Assembly (NCBI GenBank): GCA_963769665.1
Contig: CAVYMQ010000002.1
Coordinates: 62,001 to 126,000, forward strand
Direction of reading: 5' to 3'
DNA from: JACCTU01 sp963769665
GTDB taxonomy: Bacteria > Actinomycetota > Thermoleophilia > Gaiellales > Gaiellaceae
Length of the DNA: 64,000 nucleotides
Part shown: in pieces, positions 13,837-21,450 of the stretch
How positions within the stretch are numbered: the stretch's first letter is position 1
How the letters are laid out: each line of letters begins with the position of its first letter
Translations under genes and position numbers: made by a program
The notes under the pieces: generated by a model
Databases searched by the model: none
Seen by the model: only the letters and a program-made list of their open reading frames with translations
What the model was told of the DNA's origin: nothing

Positions 13837-15594
13837 GTGGCGGCGTTCGCGGCGTCGGCTGGTCCCGGCTCGCAGTCGGCGTCGGCAACCCACGACTGCG
13901 GGCTCCCTCACACGACGCCGGTCTGGATCGAGTTCGGCCAGGGCTCGGTTCCGCCCGAAGTGCGCGCCGTCTTTGCGCGACCAGGCGTGGTCCTCGCGGC
14001 CAGCGGCACGGCGCTGCCCGCGCAATACCGGGCGAGTGGTGCAGCGACCACCTACTTCGTGCTGAACCTGCCGACGTTCGTCGGTGAGCCGGCCACGCCG
14101 GACGACCCGGCGCAGATCGCGACGAGAGCCGACACGCTTTATCAGCTCGCGGTCGCGTCGACAGCGTGCGCGACGCCGTACATCGCGTTGAACGAGTTGC
14201 TCGGCCCGAGCCTCGCGACCCCGTGGACACCCAACAACGCGCAGTACCGGGCAAACGTGCTCGCGCTGATGGAGCGGTTGGCCGCGCGAGGAGCGCGCCC
14301 GGTGCTGCTCGTGCACGGCGATCCGAACGTGGCCGGGGCTGCCGCGGCATGGTGGGCGAGTGTCGCGCGCGCAGGGTCGATCGTGTACGAGGCCTACTAC
14401 GACGCGCGCAACATCAGCCGGCTCGGGCCGCTGATAGGCAATCGCCGCGTGCGGCTCGGCATGCGCAGCGTCGTCAGGCGCTTCGTCGGTGCCGGCGTGC
14501 CGCGCGAGCGCCTCGGCTTCATGCTCGGCTTTCAGGTCGCGCCGGGTGCGTTGGGCCGTGAGGGGCTCCAGCCGCGCGAGGAGTGGTTCCGCATGGTCAA
14601 GTGGCAGGCGCTCGCCGCGCAGCAGGTCGCGCGTGACGAGCAGACCCCCACGGTCTGGTCGTGGGGCTGGGGCAACTTCGGTCCGCAGAGCATCGACCCC
14701 GACAAGCCGGCCGCGGCGTGCGTCTACCTCTGGTCCCGCGACCCCGCCCTCTGTGACGGGCCCGCGGTCGCGGGCGCGGCGTTCAACGCGTCGCGGGAGG
14801 AGGGCCAGATCCTGCTACCCGCTGGGGTGCACTGCCGGTTCCCGGGCGGCACGGTGCGTGAGAGCGCCGTGGTCGCGGTACAGCGCCTGACCCAAAACCG
14901 GCACTCAGCGGTGACCGCGACGTTCGCACGAGCGGTTCTCGAACGACGCGTGCGCGTCACTGCGGCGGAGATCGTGCGTGCCGAGACCGCAGTCGTGGCG
15001 CGGGCGTTTCGCGGCTCCCGGACGGCGTACGTTCGCGCTCTGAACCGCCGACGCGCGACCCTGGCGATCGCCCGCGGCATCCTCGCCGACGAGGTCCGTC
15101 GGCAGAAGATCGTGCGCCTCGCACGCACGGCCGGCGTGGCGCCGCTCGCCTGGACGTCCGACGTGACGTCCGCCGCAGCGAATGCCGCCACTTGTGCGCG
15201 CGACGACCTCCCGGGCTACGGCGACTTCCCTCGCGCGAACGAGCTCGACGTGAACGTCGTGCCGCTTCCCTCGCTGGTCCCGTTCCTGCGTGCCGACCGC
15301 AAGCCTCCGATTGCACCGCGGGGCCTCGTCGTCACGCGCGAGGTGGGCACGACGAACGCCGCCGTGCTCGACTGGGCGGACGGGCCGGAGTCGGACCATG
15401 CGGGCTACCGCGTCTTCCGCGCCCTGGTACCCGGCGGTCCCTACACGGAGCTCACGAGGACGACGATCGTCCGCTCGACCTTCCGGGACGCGTCCATCCC
15501 CGCCGGGGCTACGCCGTACTACATCGTCCGGGCGTTCGACGCGTCGGCGAACCGCAGCAGCAATTCGGCCGAGGCGTCGCTACAGCAACCGTAG
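13837..15594 (+). CDS. secreted protein with C-terminal fibronectin type III domain
   Basis: 585 aa from GTG 13837. The frame stays open back to 13780, and CTG 13792 preceded by a GAGGGGG tract would give a textbook signal peptide (basic HHRRYE, then LVLITVVVAAFAASA), so 13792 is the more likely real start. Residues about 25-330 resemble a TIM-barrel glycosidase-like fold (VWIEFGQGS, then WSWGWGNFGP), but no catalytic pair is certain. A helical Arg/Ala-rich section follows. Residues about 490-582 form a fibronectin-III domain (AVLDWADG, GYRVFRA, YYIVRAFDASANRS). Role: extracellular, substrate unknown. Confidence 0.7.
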   Translation: MAAFAASAGPGSQSASATHDCGLPHTTPVWIEFGQGSVPPEVRAVFARPGVVLAASGTALPAQYRASGAATTYFVLNLPTFVGEPATPDDPAQIATRADTLYQLAVASTACATPYIALNELLGPSLATPWTPNNAQYRANVLALMERLAARGARPVLLVHGDPNVAGAAAAWWASVARAGSIVYEAYYDARNISRLGPLIGNRRVRLGMRSVVRRFVGAGVPRERLGFMLGFQVAPGALGREGLQPREEWFRMVKWQALAAQQVARDEQTPTVWSWGWGNFGPQSIDPDKPAAACVYLWSRDPALCDGPAVAGAAFNASREEGQILLPAGVHCRFPGGTVRESAVVAVQRLTQNRHSAVTATFARAVLERRVRVTAAEIVRAETAVVARAFRGSRTAYVRALNRRRATLAIARGILADEVRRQKIVRLARTAGVAPLAWTSDVTSAAANAATCARDDLPGYGDFPRANELDVNVVPLPSLVPFLRADRKPPIAPRGLVVTREVGTTNAAVLDWADGPESDHAGYRVFRALVPGGPYTELTRTTIVRSTFRDASIPAGATPYYIVRAFDASANRSSNSAEASLQQP

Positions 15595-15607
15595 AGCCCT
15601 CTCCCTC

Positions 15608-16027
15608 CTACTTCAGCGCTGTGCTCACCTTCTCGATCGTCTCGCTCTCGGCGGTCTCGCCGCCCTCGGCAGCCTGCGCTACCGACCGTGTCACGTCGAC
15701 GACGAACTGTCGGTACGAGTCCAGCTCGTCGGGAGCCTTCGACGCGAGCGTCGTCTTCGCGCTCTGCAGCGCCTCCAGCGTCTCTCGTTCCACCTTGTCG
15801 GGCGAAGTCGTGAGGCCGAACCCCGTCCCACGCGTGTCGGCGAGTTCGCGGATGAACTCACTCGCGTTGCTCTGCTTTGCCTCTGCAAGATGCTTGCCGA
15901 GCACACCCGCTTCCTTGAACGTGTCGAAGAAGCTCCGGTCGCTCAGCGAAACGAGCAGACCCGCCCCCGCCACACCCTTCTGCATCGACTCCCACTCCTG
16001 CTCCGTGAAATCGGACTTCTTGGCCAT
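15608..16027 (-). CDS. small helical conserved hypothetical protein
   Basis: 139 aa, ATG start behind a GGAGG site (16032-16036 on the minus strand). Begins MAKKSDFTEQEWESMQKGVA; mostly alpha-helical with a conserved-looking SLSDRSFFDTFKEAG segment. It is at best reminiscent of TerB-like helical bundles; no firm family. Convergent with the secreted FN3 protein (13-bp gap). No membrane segment. Confidence 0.7.
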   Translation of the reverse strand: MAKKSDFTEQEWESMQKGVAGAGLLVSLSDRSFFDTFKEAGVLGKHLAEAKQSNASEFIRELADTRGTGFGLTTSPDKVERETLEALQSAKTTLASKAPDELDSYRQFVVDVTRSVAQAAEGGETAESETIEKVSTALK

Positions 16028-16064
16028 GACCCCTCCTTGTCGAAGACGGTAGAGCGTTCCCGAA

Positions 16065-16283
16065 TCAGTCGTGTTCTACCCCGCGCGATGAGAAGGGGCG
16101 CCAGTCGTCGAAGTCCCAGTCCAGGCCCCCGCACATCGGGCACTGAAGCGGAGTCGCGCTGGTAACGGCCCCGAACCCGCATCCCACGCAACGCAGCTCG
16201 AGCCGCGCAGGTTCGCGTGGTGGGTAGGGCCTTACGGAAGCGCCTCTCAAACCCGCCGACTGCTCAGACAACCGTTCGTTCAT
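16065..16283 (-). CDS. zinc-ribbon protein (72 aa)
   Basis: ATG at 16283. After a 27-residue polar lead, L-R-C-V-G-C-G-F and L-Q-C-P-M-C-G-G supply two CxxC knuckles about 14 residues apart, the pattern of a rubredoxin-type zinc ribbon. The end is acidic and aromatic (DWDFDDWRPF). The longer in-frame ORF upstream is out of phase with the 86-aa gene at 16369 and is not favoured. Possible regulatory or hydrolase-accessory protein; function unknown. Confidence 0.6.
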   Translation of the reverse strand: MNERLSEQSAGLRGASVRPYPPREPARLELRCVGCGFGAVTSATPLQCPMCGGLDWDFDDWRPFSSRGVEHD

Positions 16284-16368
16284 CGCCACAACCTCAAGCC
16301 TCTCGTCCGTCCGTCCGGAGCGGCTGCGGAACCGGAGCACGGTTCCCCAGCCGCCCCAGCATCCGGTC

Positions 16369-16629
16369 CTAGCGATCTGGCGTGACGTCCGCGCGACCAC
16401 GGTCCGGCTCGCGATGAACGACGTCGTCGCGTCGCTTCCGACCTGCCAGACCGGCAAGCCCAGCGAGACCGAGTAGCCCGATCCAGCCGTAGTCGGTCCC
16501 GTCGTCGTCGTCGGTCTCCTCAGTCGTATCGTCCTGCGCCACCCGATACACATCCGCCGACGCCCCTGGTGCCGAAGCGCCGACTCCGAGAATCGCAACC
16601 GCCAACAGTAAGGTGAGTCTGTTCCGCAT
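16369..16629 (-). CDS. small exported protein with C-terminal sorting-like anchor
   Basis: 86 aa. Signal peptide MRNRLTLLLAVAILGVGASA, then an acidic stretch (T-E-E-T-D-D-D-D), then W-I-G-L-L-G-L-A-G-L-A-G-L-A-G followed by R-K-R-R. This tripartite end resembles WGxxGxxG-CTERM-type surface-sorting signals. Unusually, 17 polar residues follow the basic cluster. The small size leaves only about 25 mature residues, so it may be a surface tag carrier or structural peptide. Confidence 0.65.
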   Translation of the reverse strand: MRNRLTLLLAVAILGVGASAPGASADVYRVAQDDTTEETDDDDGTDYGWIGLLGLAGLAGLAGRKRRDDVVHREPDRGRADVTPDR

Positions 16630-16708
16630 TGGTCCGCCTCCATTGGTTGAGCGTCAAGCCTTGCCCTGTTCCGCCACGGGGGCGGTTAAACGTTTTGACG
16701 GGACAAGC

Positions 16709-17023
16709 TCACCGGAGCCATGGCGCCAGAAGCTCCTCGATCTGGCGGCAGCCGACCGGCTTCGTGACTCGTCCCCGAATGAGTCCTCCGTCCACGATGA
16801 CGAGCGCCGGGGTTTCAGTCACCTCGAGCCGCATCGCGAAGTCCGCGTGCTTGTCGGCGTCGACGCGGTGGACCTGGAAGGTCGTGTGGTTGCGGCGACG
16901 CTGCAGCACCTGAGCCAGGAACCCTTCGACTCGCCTCGACTGGCCCGACCGGGGGGAGAAGAAGAAAATCAGCCCGGGCTTTTCGGCCGGCAGATCGAGT
17001 CGAGCGGCCGTCCGAGCGCTCAT
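16709..17023 (-). CDS. thioredoxin-fold protein lacking both active-site cysteines
   Basis: 104 aa. FFFSPRSGQSRRVEGFL aligns with the thioredoxin WCGPC helix, but both cysteines are serine (S26, S29), and no cysteine is near. Other fold elements are kept: V-D-A-D-K strand end, and the cis-proline loop TETPALVIVDGG. It cannot act as a dithiol oxidoreductase by the usual mechanism. Its start overlaps the stop of the STAS gene (17020-17023), so the two are translationally coupled, suggesting a protein-interaction role linked to that regulator. Confidence 0.75.
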   Translation of the reverse strand: MSARTAARLDLPAEKPGLIFFFSPRSGQSRRVEGFLAQVLQRRRNHTTFQVHRVDADKHADFAMRLEVTETPALVIVDGGLIRGRVTKPVGCRQIEELLAPWLR

Positions 17024-17403
17024 GATGTGGCCACCGCGACGTTGTCGACCGCTTCGGACAACGTGGAAGCGATGCGGAAGTGGCCGTCCAGATACCGCTC
17101 GATCCCGCGCGTGGTCACGTCGTTGTCGATGACGAGCGTGAGCGTGCCGCCGCTCAAGCGGATTCGGCGCGAATGCTGCAACAGCACGCCGAGAACGCTC
17201 GAGTGGAGAAACGGCACATCGAGCAGGTCCAGGATGAGGTGTTGAGCACCGTTGTTCTGAAGCGTCTCCAGCTCGCGGTCGACCTTAGGCGTCTGCTCGA
17301 GATCGAGGTCGCCTCTCAGGCTCACCACGGAGACGCCGTTCTCCAGCTGGGCCGACGTGAGCCTGAAGTTGACGTAGTTCACGGCGGCCAACGTACTCGG
17401 CAC
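17020..17403 (-). CDS. STAS-domain anti-sigma-factor antagonist-like protein
   Basis: 127 aa. STAS proteins (SpoIIAA/RsbV type) bind anti-sigma kinases and release stress sigma factors, controlled by phosphorylation of a conserved serine. Here the SLRGDLDLEQTPKV start of the fold and LDVPFLHSSVLGVLL are visible; the usual 'DSSG' reads H-S-S-V, so a serine is kept but the Asp before it is His. Divergence at that loop makes phospho-control uncertain. First gene of a pair with the cysteine-less thioredoxin. Confidence 0.8.
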   Translation of the reverse strand: MPSTLAAVNYVNFRLTSAQLENGVSVVSLRGDLDLEQTPKVDRELETLQNNGAQHLILDLLDVPFLHSSVLGVLLQHSRRIRLSGGTLTLVIDNDVTTRGIERYLDGHFRIASTLSEAVDNVAVATS

Positions 17404-17440
17404 TCCGTACGCGTTCTCGCAGAGTTTCGTGTGCGTTAGC

Positions 17441-18124
17441 TCACATTGCCGTCAGCTTGTACCCCACTCCTCGCACCGTCACGACCCGCTCGGGAAGCTT
17501 CGGGTCCCGTTCGACCTTGCGCCGGAGATTCGAGATGTGGATGTCGCAGGCGCGCTGGTCGCCCACGTAGCTGCTGTCCCAGAGATGCTCCATCAGCTCG
17601 CGCCGGCTGAACACTCGTTCCGGCTGCGAGGCCATGAGGGCGAGGAGCGTGAACTCGGAGCGAGTGAGGCTACGCGGCTCACCGTCGACCGTGACTCGGT
17701 GCGCGTATGGGTCGAGTTCGAGCCCTCCCACCCGAAGCCGTCGCGAGGAGACGGTTCGGTCGAGCTCACGACGGCGCAGCAAAGCCCGGACCCGGCTCAC
17801 GAGCTCTGCCATCGAGAACGGCTTCGTGACGTAGTCGTCGGCGCCCGCTTCCAGCCCCAAGACCCGGTCGCCCTCGCCACCCTTCGCGGTGAGGACGATC
17901 ACCGGTAGCGGGCTCTCGCTCCGCAGGCGGCGGAGGATCTCGGTGCCCGAGAGGCTTGGGAGCATCAGGTCGAGGACCATCAGGTCGAAGTCGCGATTCA
18001 GTGCCTGTGTGAGCGCGGTTTCCCCGTCGTCTGCGGTCTCGACCTCGTACCCCTCGCCGCGCAGCGTGTAGGCGAGTGCATCGAGGATCGCCGGCTCGTC
18101 CTCGACGACCAGGATCCTCGTCAT
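17441..18124 (-). CDS. OmpR/PhoB-family response regulator
   Basis: 227 aa. Receiver domain with acidic pocket E8/D9, phospho-acceptor D52 (MVLDLMLP), Thr in LTAKGG and Lys in YVTKPFS. C-terminal winged helix of trans_reg_C type (RSLTRSEFTLLALMAS, DIHISNLRRKVE, VRGVGYKL). It overlaps the end of the histidine kinase gene by ATGA and is the last gene of the operon that begins with two CECx4C proteins, so it is the output of that kinase. Confidence 0.93.
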   Translation of the reverse strand: MTRILVVEDEPAILDALAYTLRGEGYEVETADDGETALTQALNRDFDLMVLDLMLPSLSGTEILRRLRSESPLPVIVLTAKGGEGDRVLGLEAGADDYVTKPFSMAELVSRVRALLRRRELDRTVSSRRLRVGGLELDPYAHRVTVDGEPRSLTRSEFTLLALMASQPERVFSRRELMEHLWDSSYVGDQRACDIHISNLRRKVERDPKLPERVVTVRGVGYKLTAM

Positions 18125-19116
18125 GTCAGCATCCTTGCGCCCGGCAATCGGATCGAGAAGCTCGTCCCCGCGGACGAGGTCTCGAGCTCGAGTTCGCCAT
18201 CGATCGCCTTGACGGCCTCGGCGGCGATCGACAGTCCGAGGCCGAAGCCGTCCGTCGGAGCATCGCCCCGGTAGAAACGGTCGAAGATGCGTTCGCGGTC
18301 GGACTCACTGATCCCGCCTCCGTTGTCGCGCACTTGGATCCGCACGGCCTGGTCGAAGCGCTTTCCGGCCAACACGATCGGTCCGCGAGAGTGTTTGGCG
18401 GCGTTTTGACCAAGGTTGGCGAGCGCCTGCTCGAGCAGCGAGCGGTTCGCCAGGACAGCGACGTCGGCGGCGCAGTCGACGTCCACCCTTCGCCCTGGAG
18501 CAAGACCGCCGGCCACCGAGCTCAAAAGCGCGGCGACTGGAACGATCTCCTGTCGAGGGCGTTCGACGCCCGTCTGGGCGCGGGCAAGGACGAGCAAGGC
18601 TCGGGCCAGGCGGTCGAGACGGCCGCACGCTGCCTCGACGTGTGCGAGAAAGCGATCGCGGTCAGCGGCGTTGTCCTTCGCACCTGCCTGAAGCACTTGC
18701 ACCGCGCTCGTGATCGCGGCGAGCGGGGTCTGCAACTCATGCGCGGCGTTCGTCACGAAGTCGCGTTCCGCCCGCTCTCGGCGCTCGCGGGCGCTGACGT
18801 CCTCGAGGGTGACGATCGTGCTGCCTCCGACCCGCGTCACGCAGCCTTCGATCTCCGCACGCGATTCGTCCGGACGCTCCAGCTCGAGGCGGATCGGGTC
18901 GGCAAGCGCCGACGACAAAAGCTTCGACACGAGGGCCGCTCCGGGCTCTGATGTGCCGGAATCGCGGAGTCCCGCCGCGAGCTCGTCGGACGAGAGCCCG
19001 AGCAGCTCTTCCGCCCGGCGGGTGACGAGTCGGAGCTCGCCCCCTGCATCGAAGATCAGTAGGCAGGCAGGGAGCTCGTACAGGACCGAGGTCGGCAACT
19101 CGCCACGCTCGGGCAT
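18121..19116 (-). CDS. soluble PAS-type sensor histidine kinase
   Basis: 331 aa from ATG 19116 (a longer ORF to 19284 overlaps the upstream gene and is rejected). Residues 10-105 are a PAS-like sensor (LPACLLIFDAGGELRLVTRRAEELLG). HisKA follows with phospho-acceptor His126 in AAHELQTPL, and HATPase_c has N-box QNAAKH, G1 DNGGGI and G2 GFGLGLSIA. There is no transmembrane segment, so the input is cytoplasmic. The gene starts 7 bp after the second CECx4C gene, in one operon with the regulator. Confidence 0.9.
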   Translation of the reverse strand: MPERGELPTSVLYELPACLLIFDAGGELRLVTRRAEELLGLSSDELAAGLRDSGTSEPGAALVSKLLSSALADPIRLELERPDESRAEIEGCVTRVGGSTIVTLEDVSARERRERAERDFVTNAAHELQTPLAAITSAVQVLQAGAKDNAADRDRFLAHVEAACGRLDRLARALLVLARAQTGVERPRQEIVPVAALLSSVAGGLAPGRRVDVDCAADVAVLANRSLLEQALANLGQNAAKHSRGPIVLAGKRFDQAVRIQVRDNGGGISESDRERIFDRFYRGDAPTDGFGLGLSIAAEAVKAIDGELELETSSAGTSFSIRLPGARMLT

Positions 19117-19123
19117 GGCGCCT

Positions 19124-19456
19124 TCAGCTCCGCGGATCTGTTTGAGCTGCCACTTTCGCAGGATCACCGGGATGCTTCCTGACGACGGCGTAGACCTCAG
19201 TCGTGGCGACGACGTCTTCGACGTCGGGGATCTCATGACCCGGCACGATCGCGAAGAGGACGGGGTCGCTCCGAAGCTCTTCATACGCGCGCGGCGCGAT
19301 GGAGAACCGATCGTCGCAGGTCGCGTGCCCGCACTCGCACATGATCTCGAAGTTGTCCGTGATCGTGGCGAAGGCCTCGTTGACGCTCCGCAGCTTCTCG
19401 TTCACTTCCCGATAGACGGCTTCGTTGAGCCCGATTCTCCGCTCGCGCGCGCTCAA
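19124..19456 (-). CDS. CECx4C-family small protein, copy 2
   Basis: 110 aa, TTG start at 19456 with a GGAGGT site, overlapping the stop of copy 1 as TTGA. Shared family pattern: an N-terminal helix GLNEAVYREVNEKL, then M-C-E-C-G-H-A-T-C (Cys40, 42, 47), AYEELRSDP, F-A-I-V-P-G-H, and a C-terminal Y-A-V-V-R-K. Three spaced cysteines plus a conserved histidine could bind zinc or iron. No catalytic family recognised. Position between copy 1 and a soluble histidine kinase suggests a sensory partner; that is inference. Confidence 0.75.
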   Translation of the reverse strand: MSARERRIGLNEAVYREVNEKLRSVNEAFATITDNFEIMCECGHATCDDRFSIAPRAYEELRSDPVLFAIVPGHEIPDVEDVVATTEVYAVVRKHPGDPAKVAAQTDPRS

Positions 19457-19830
19457 CCGCCACCTCCGCGTGGGTCGAGTTCCTCCACGATGTCCCCCGC
19501 GTAGCCTGTCTTCTCGACGATCTCGTAGCGACCACGGTCGGCCACGATCTCCGCCGCACCCTGTGCAGCGCGCACGTGCCCTGGGGCGATCAAGAAGTGT
19601 CGCGGGTTCCCTCGGATCTCCTCGTACTGGCCCATCGAGAGCACGAGCAGCTCCCGGCAGTTCCCATCCGCGCACTCGCAGATGAACGGAATCCGCTCGA
19701 GCACGTCGTACTTCGCGGCGGCCTCCTCGATGCCCTCGTTCGCCTCGCGGAAGAGCGCCTCGTTCCGGGCGACCCGCTCCTGGGTGACGAGGTCCGGCTG
19801 TTCCTCGTCGTCTCGCTCCCGCTGTGCCAT
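19453..19830 (-). CDS. CECx4C-family small protein, copy 1
   Basis: 125 aa. Shares with copies 2 and 3 the helix RNEALFREANEGIEE, the cluster I-C-E-C-A-D-G-N-C, Q-Y-E-E-I-R-G-N-P, F-L-I-A-P-G-H and a terminal Y-E-I-V-E-K-T-G-Y-A-G. First gene of a four-gene minus-strand operon (two CECx4C proteins, kinase, response regulator). A GTTT-N15-GGGTAA element of general-stress sigma type lies 14 bp upstream. Likely metal-binding; molecular role unknown. Confidence 0.75.
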   Translation of the reverse strand: MAQRERDDEEQPDLVTQERVARNEALFREANEGIEEAAAKYDVLERIPFICECADGNCRELLVLSMGQYEEIRGNPRHFLIAPGHVRAAQGAAEIVADRGRYEIVEKTGYAGDIVEELDPRGGGG

Positions 19831-19843
19831 CGCTCAGCCGCAC

Positions 19844-19868
19844 TTACCCGTCGCACGACACTGGAAAC
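19844..19868 (-). promoter_or_regulatory. SigB-like promoter of the CECx4C/kinase operon
   Basis: On the minus strand GTTT (19865-19868), 15-base spacer, GGGTAA (19844-19849). This matches the stress-sigma consensus GTTT-N14-16-GGGWAW. The start codon is 13 bases downstream, implying a very short leader. Confidence 0.5.
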
Positions 19869-19905
19869 GCAGAATGAAGTGTGAGCAAACCCACGCGGTA
19901 TTGAG

Positions 19906-19930
19906 GTTTTTACGGGCACGCGTGCGGCAA
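19906..19930 (+). promoter_or_regulatory. SigB-like promoter of the YtxH/holin/catalase side
   Basis: GTTT (19906-19909), 15-base spacer, CGGCAA (19925-19930), a 4-of-6 match to GGGTAA. It points toward the gene at 19977 and mirrors the minus-strand element, suggesting that both sides of this gap answer to one stress sigma factor. Confidence 0.35.
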
Positions 19931-19976
19931 GGAGACGTCTTCCTAGCAGGCACGAAACGACGAGTGGGGGGGTCAC

Positions 19977-20465
19977 ATGACTGAAGTTGCCGACGAACGA
20001 CGGCAAGACGAAGGCGTGCGCGAGCGCGCCGGCGGAGCGGTCGAGGACGCAGCCTCGGCTGCGCAGGACAAGGCGCTGGAGCTGCGCTCCAAGGGGGCGA
20101 ACCAGCTTCGCGACCAACTCGACACCAGAACGACCGATGTCGGAAAGCAGGCGAAGACGGTTGCGCAGGCCTTTCGCCAGAGCGGCGAGAAGCTCCGTGG
20201 CGAGGGGAACACGCAGGCCGCAAGCGCCACCGACATGGCAGCACAGCGCGTGGAGCAGCTCGGCGAGTACCTCGAGCGCATCCAGGGCGACGAGCTACTG
20301 CGTGACGCAGAGCGTTTCGCGCGTCAGCGGCCCTGGCTTCTCGCGGGGATCGGCATGTTCGCGGGTCTCGTCGCCTCGCGGATGATGAAGGCGTCGTCGG
20401 AACAGCGCTACCAGGCGTCGAGCTCCGAGCGCGCCACTCCGACGAGCCCGGGACGGAGTGCCTGA
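19977..20465 (+). CDS. YtxH/ElaB-like membrane-anchored helical protein
   Basis: 162 aa. A long Ala/Gln/Glu-rich amphipathic helix region (about 20-110) is followed by R-Q-R-P-W-L-L-A-G-I-G-M-F-A-G-L-V-A-S-R, a single membrane segment, and a Ser-rich tail. The layout recalls YtxH and YqjD/ElaB proteins tied to stress or ribosome-membrane association. Its last base overlaps the start of the holin-X gene. First gene of a three-gene envelope operon. Confidence 0.75.
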   Translation: MTEVADERRQDEGVRERAGGAVEDAASAAQDKALELRSKGANQLRDQLDTRTTDVGKQAKTVAQAFRQSGEKLRGEGNTQAASATDMAAQRVEQLGEYLERIQGDELLRDAERFARQRPWLLAGIGMFAGLVASRMMKASSEQRYQASSSERATPTSPGRSA

Positions 20466-20890
20466 TGTCGACCGACACCGAAAGCACGCTCGGTCGGCGC
20501 GACGAGTCGCTCGGTGAGGTCGCACGTGATCTGACGCGGGACCTCTCGCTGCTCGTGCGGCAGGAGGTACAGCTCGCGAAGACCGAGATGGCCGAGAAGG
20601 GCCGGGTCGCCGCGCCGGGGGTCGGCATGATCGGAGGAGCAACGGTTGCTGCGCTCCTCGCGGGCGGTGCGTTGACGGCCGCTGCGATCCTCGCGCTCGC
20701 GATCTTCTTGCCCGAGTGGCTGGCGGCGCTGGTAGTGGGCGCCGTGCTCGCTGTCGTTGCGTATGTGCTCGTGAAGCAAGGCAAGGAGCGCGTGGCCGAG
20801 GCCGGCGCGCCGATCCCTGAACAGACCATCGAAACCGTGAAGGAGGACGTCGAATGGGCCAAGACTCGAGCCAGCTCCGCGAGGAGCTAG
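20465..20890 (+). CDS. actinobacterial holin-X family protein
   Basis: 141 aa. LGEVARDLTRDLSLLVRQEV and LAKTEMAEKG are the hallmark of PF07332 ('phage holin family' in annotations, though usually chromosomal). Two adjacent membrane helices (about 55-75 and 80-105: VAALLAGGALTAAAILALAI and ALVVGAVLAVVAYVLV). Commonly found next to YtxH and DUF3618 genes as here. Envelope function not established. The next start lies 36 bp inside this gene. Confidence 0.85.
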   Translation: MSTDTESTLGRRDESLGEVARDLTRDLSLLVRQEVQLAKTEMAEKGRVAAPGVGMIGGATVAALLAGGALTAAAILALAIFLPEWLAALVVGAVLAVVAYVLVKQGKERVAEAGAPIPEQTIETVKEDVEWAKTRASSARS

Positions 20891-21372
20891 AGGAAACCCG
20901 CTCGCGTGTGGGCGAAGAGGTCGACGCAATCAGCTACAAGACCGACGTCGGCGCGCGCGTGGGGGACTACGTGAGCGAGAAGAAGGACGCCGTGACGTCG
21001 AAGCTGACGAAGCCGATCCCTGATCGTGCGCAGATCCGGCAGGTGCGTCGTACCGCGGAGCGGAACCCGCTCGGTCTCGCCGTCGGGGCAGCCGGCGTCG
21101 GGTTCGCGCTCGGACTTCTGCTTCCGGGGACCCGCGTCGAGAACGAGAAGCTCGGCGCTGCAGGCGACAAGGTGGGCGAGGTCGCCCGTGAGGGCTGGGA
21201 GCACGGCAAGCAAGTCGCTCAGGACACCGCACAGGGGGCGATGGAGGCGGCGAAGGACAGCTCGAGCCGCCACACCGAGGAACTCTCCTCGTCGCTTCAG
21301 GAGCGGCTGCCTGCAGGGCAGGAACAGACGGCACAGACGAAGCGGCCCAAGCGGCAGCCGAAGGCCTCGTAG
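20854..21372 (+). CDS. DUF3618-domain protein
   Basis: 172 aa. The N-terminal SQLREELEETRSRVGEEVDA is the DUF3618 signature; a membrane-spanning stretch (LGLAVGAAGVGFALGLLLPG, about 72-91) is followed by a long charged amphipathic tail. Overlaps the holin-X gene by 37 bp. Third member of the envelope operon, followed by a hairpin and the catalase gene. Confidence 0.85.
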   Translation: MGQDSSQLREELEETRSRVGEEVDAISYKTDVGARVGDYVSEKKDAVTSKLTKPIPDRAQIRQVRRTAERNPLGLAVGAAGVGFALGLLLPGTRVENEKLGAAGDKVGEVAREGWEHGKQVAQDTAQGAMEAAKDSSSRHTEELSSSLQERLPAGQEQTAQTKRPKRQPKAS

Positions 21373-21378
21373 ATGGGG

Positions 21379-21415
21379 GCACGTGTCGGGGGCCTGCGGC
21401 GCCTCCGACACGTGC
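21379..21415 (+). terminator. hairpin between envelope operon and catalase
   Basis: Eleven-base arms GCACGTGTCGG (21379-21389) and CCGACACGTGC (21405-21415). It lies between the DUF3618 stop and the catalase ribosome-binding site, so it would terminate or attenuate read-through into the catalase gene. Confidence 0.65.
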
Positions 21416-21450
21416 TCTCAGCATCACGCAACTCCGACGAAAGGAATCAG

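Noticed and set aside
20465..20890. prophage holin indicating a phage remnant
   Set aside because: Holin-X proteins are ordinary chromosomal genes in actinobacteria beside YtxH and DUF3618; no other phage gene is present.
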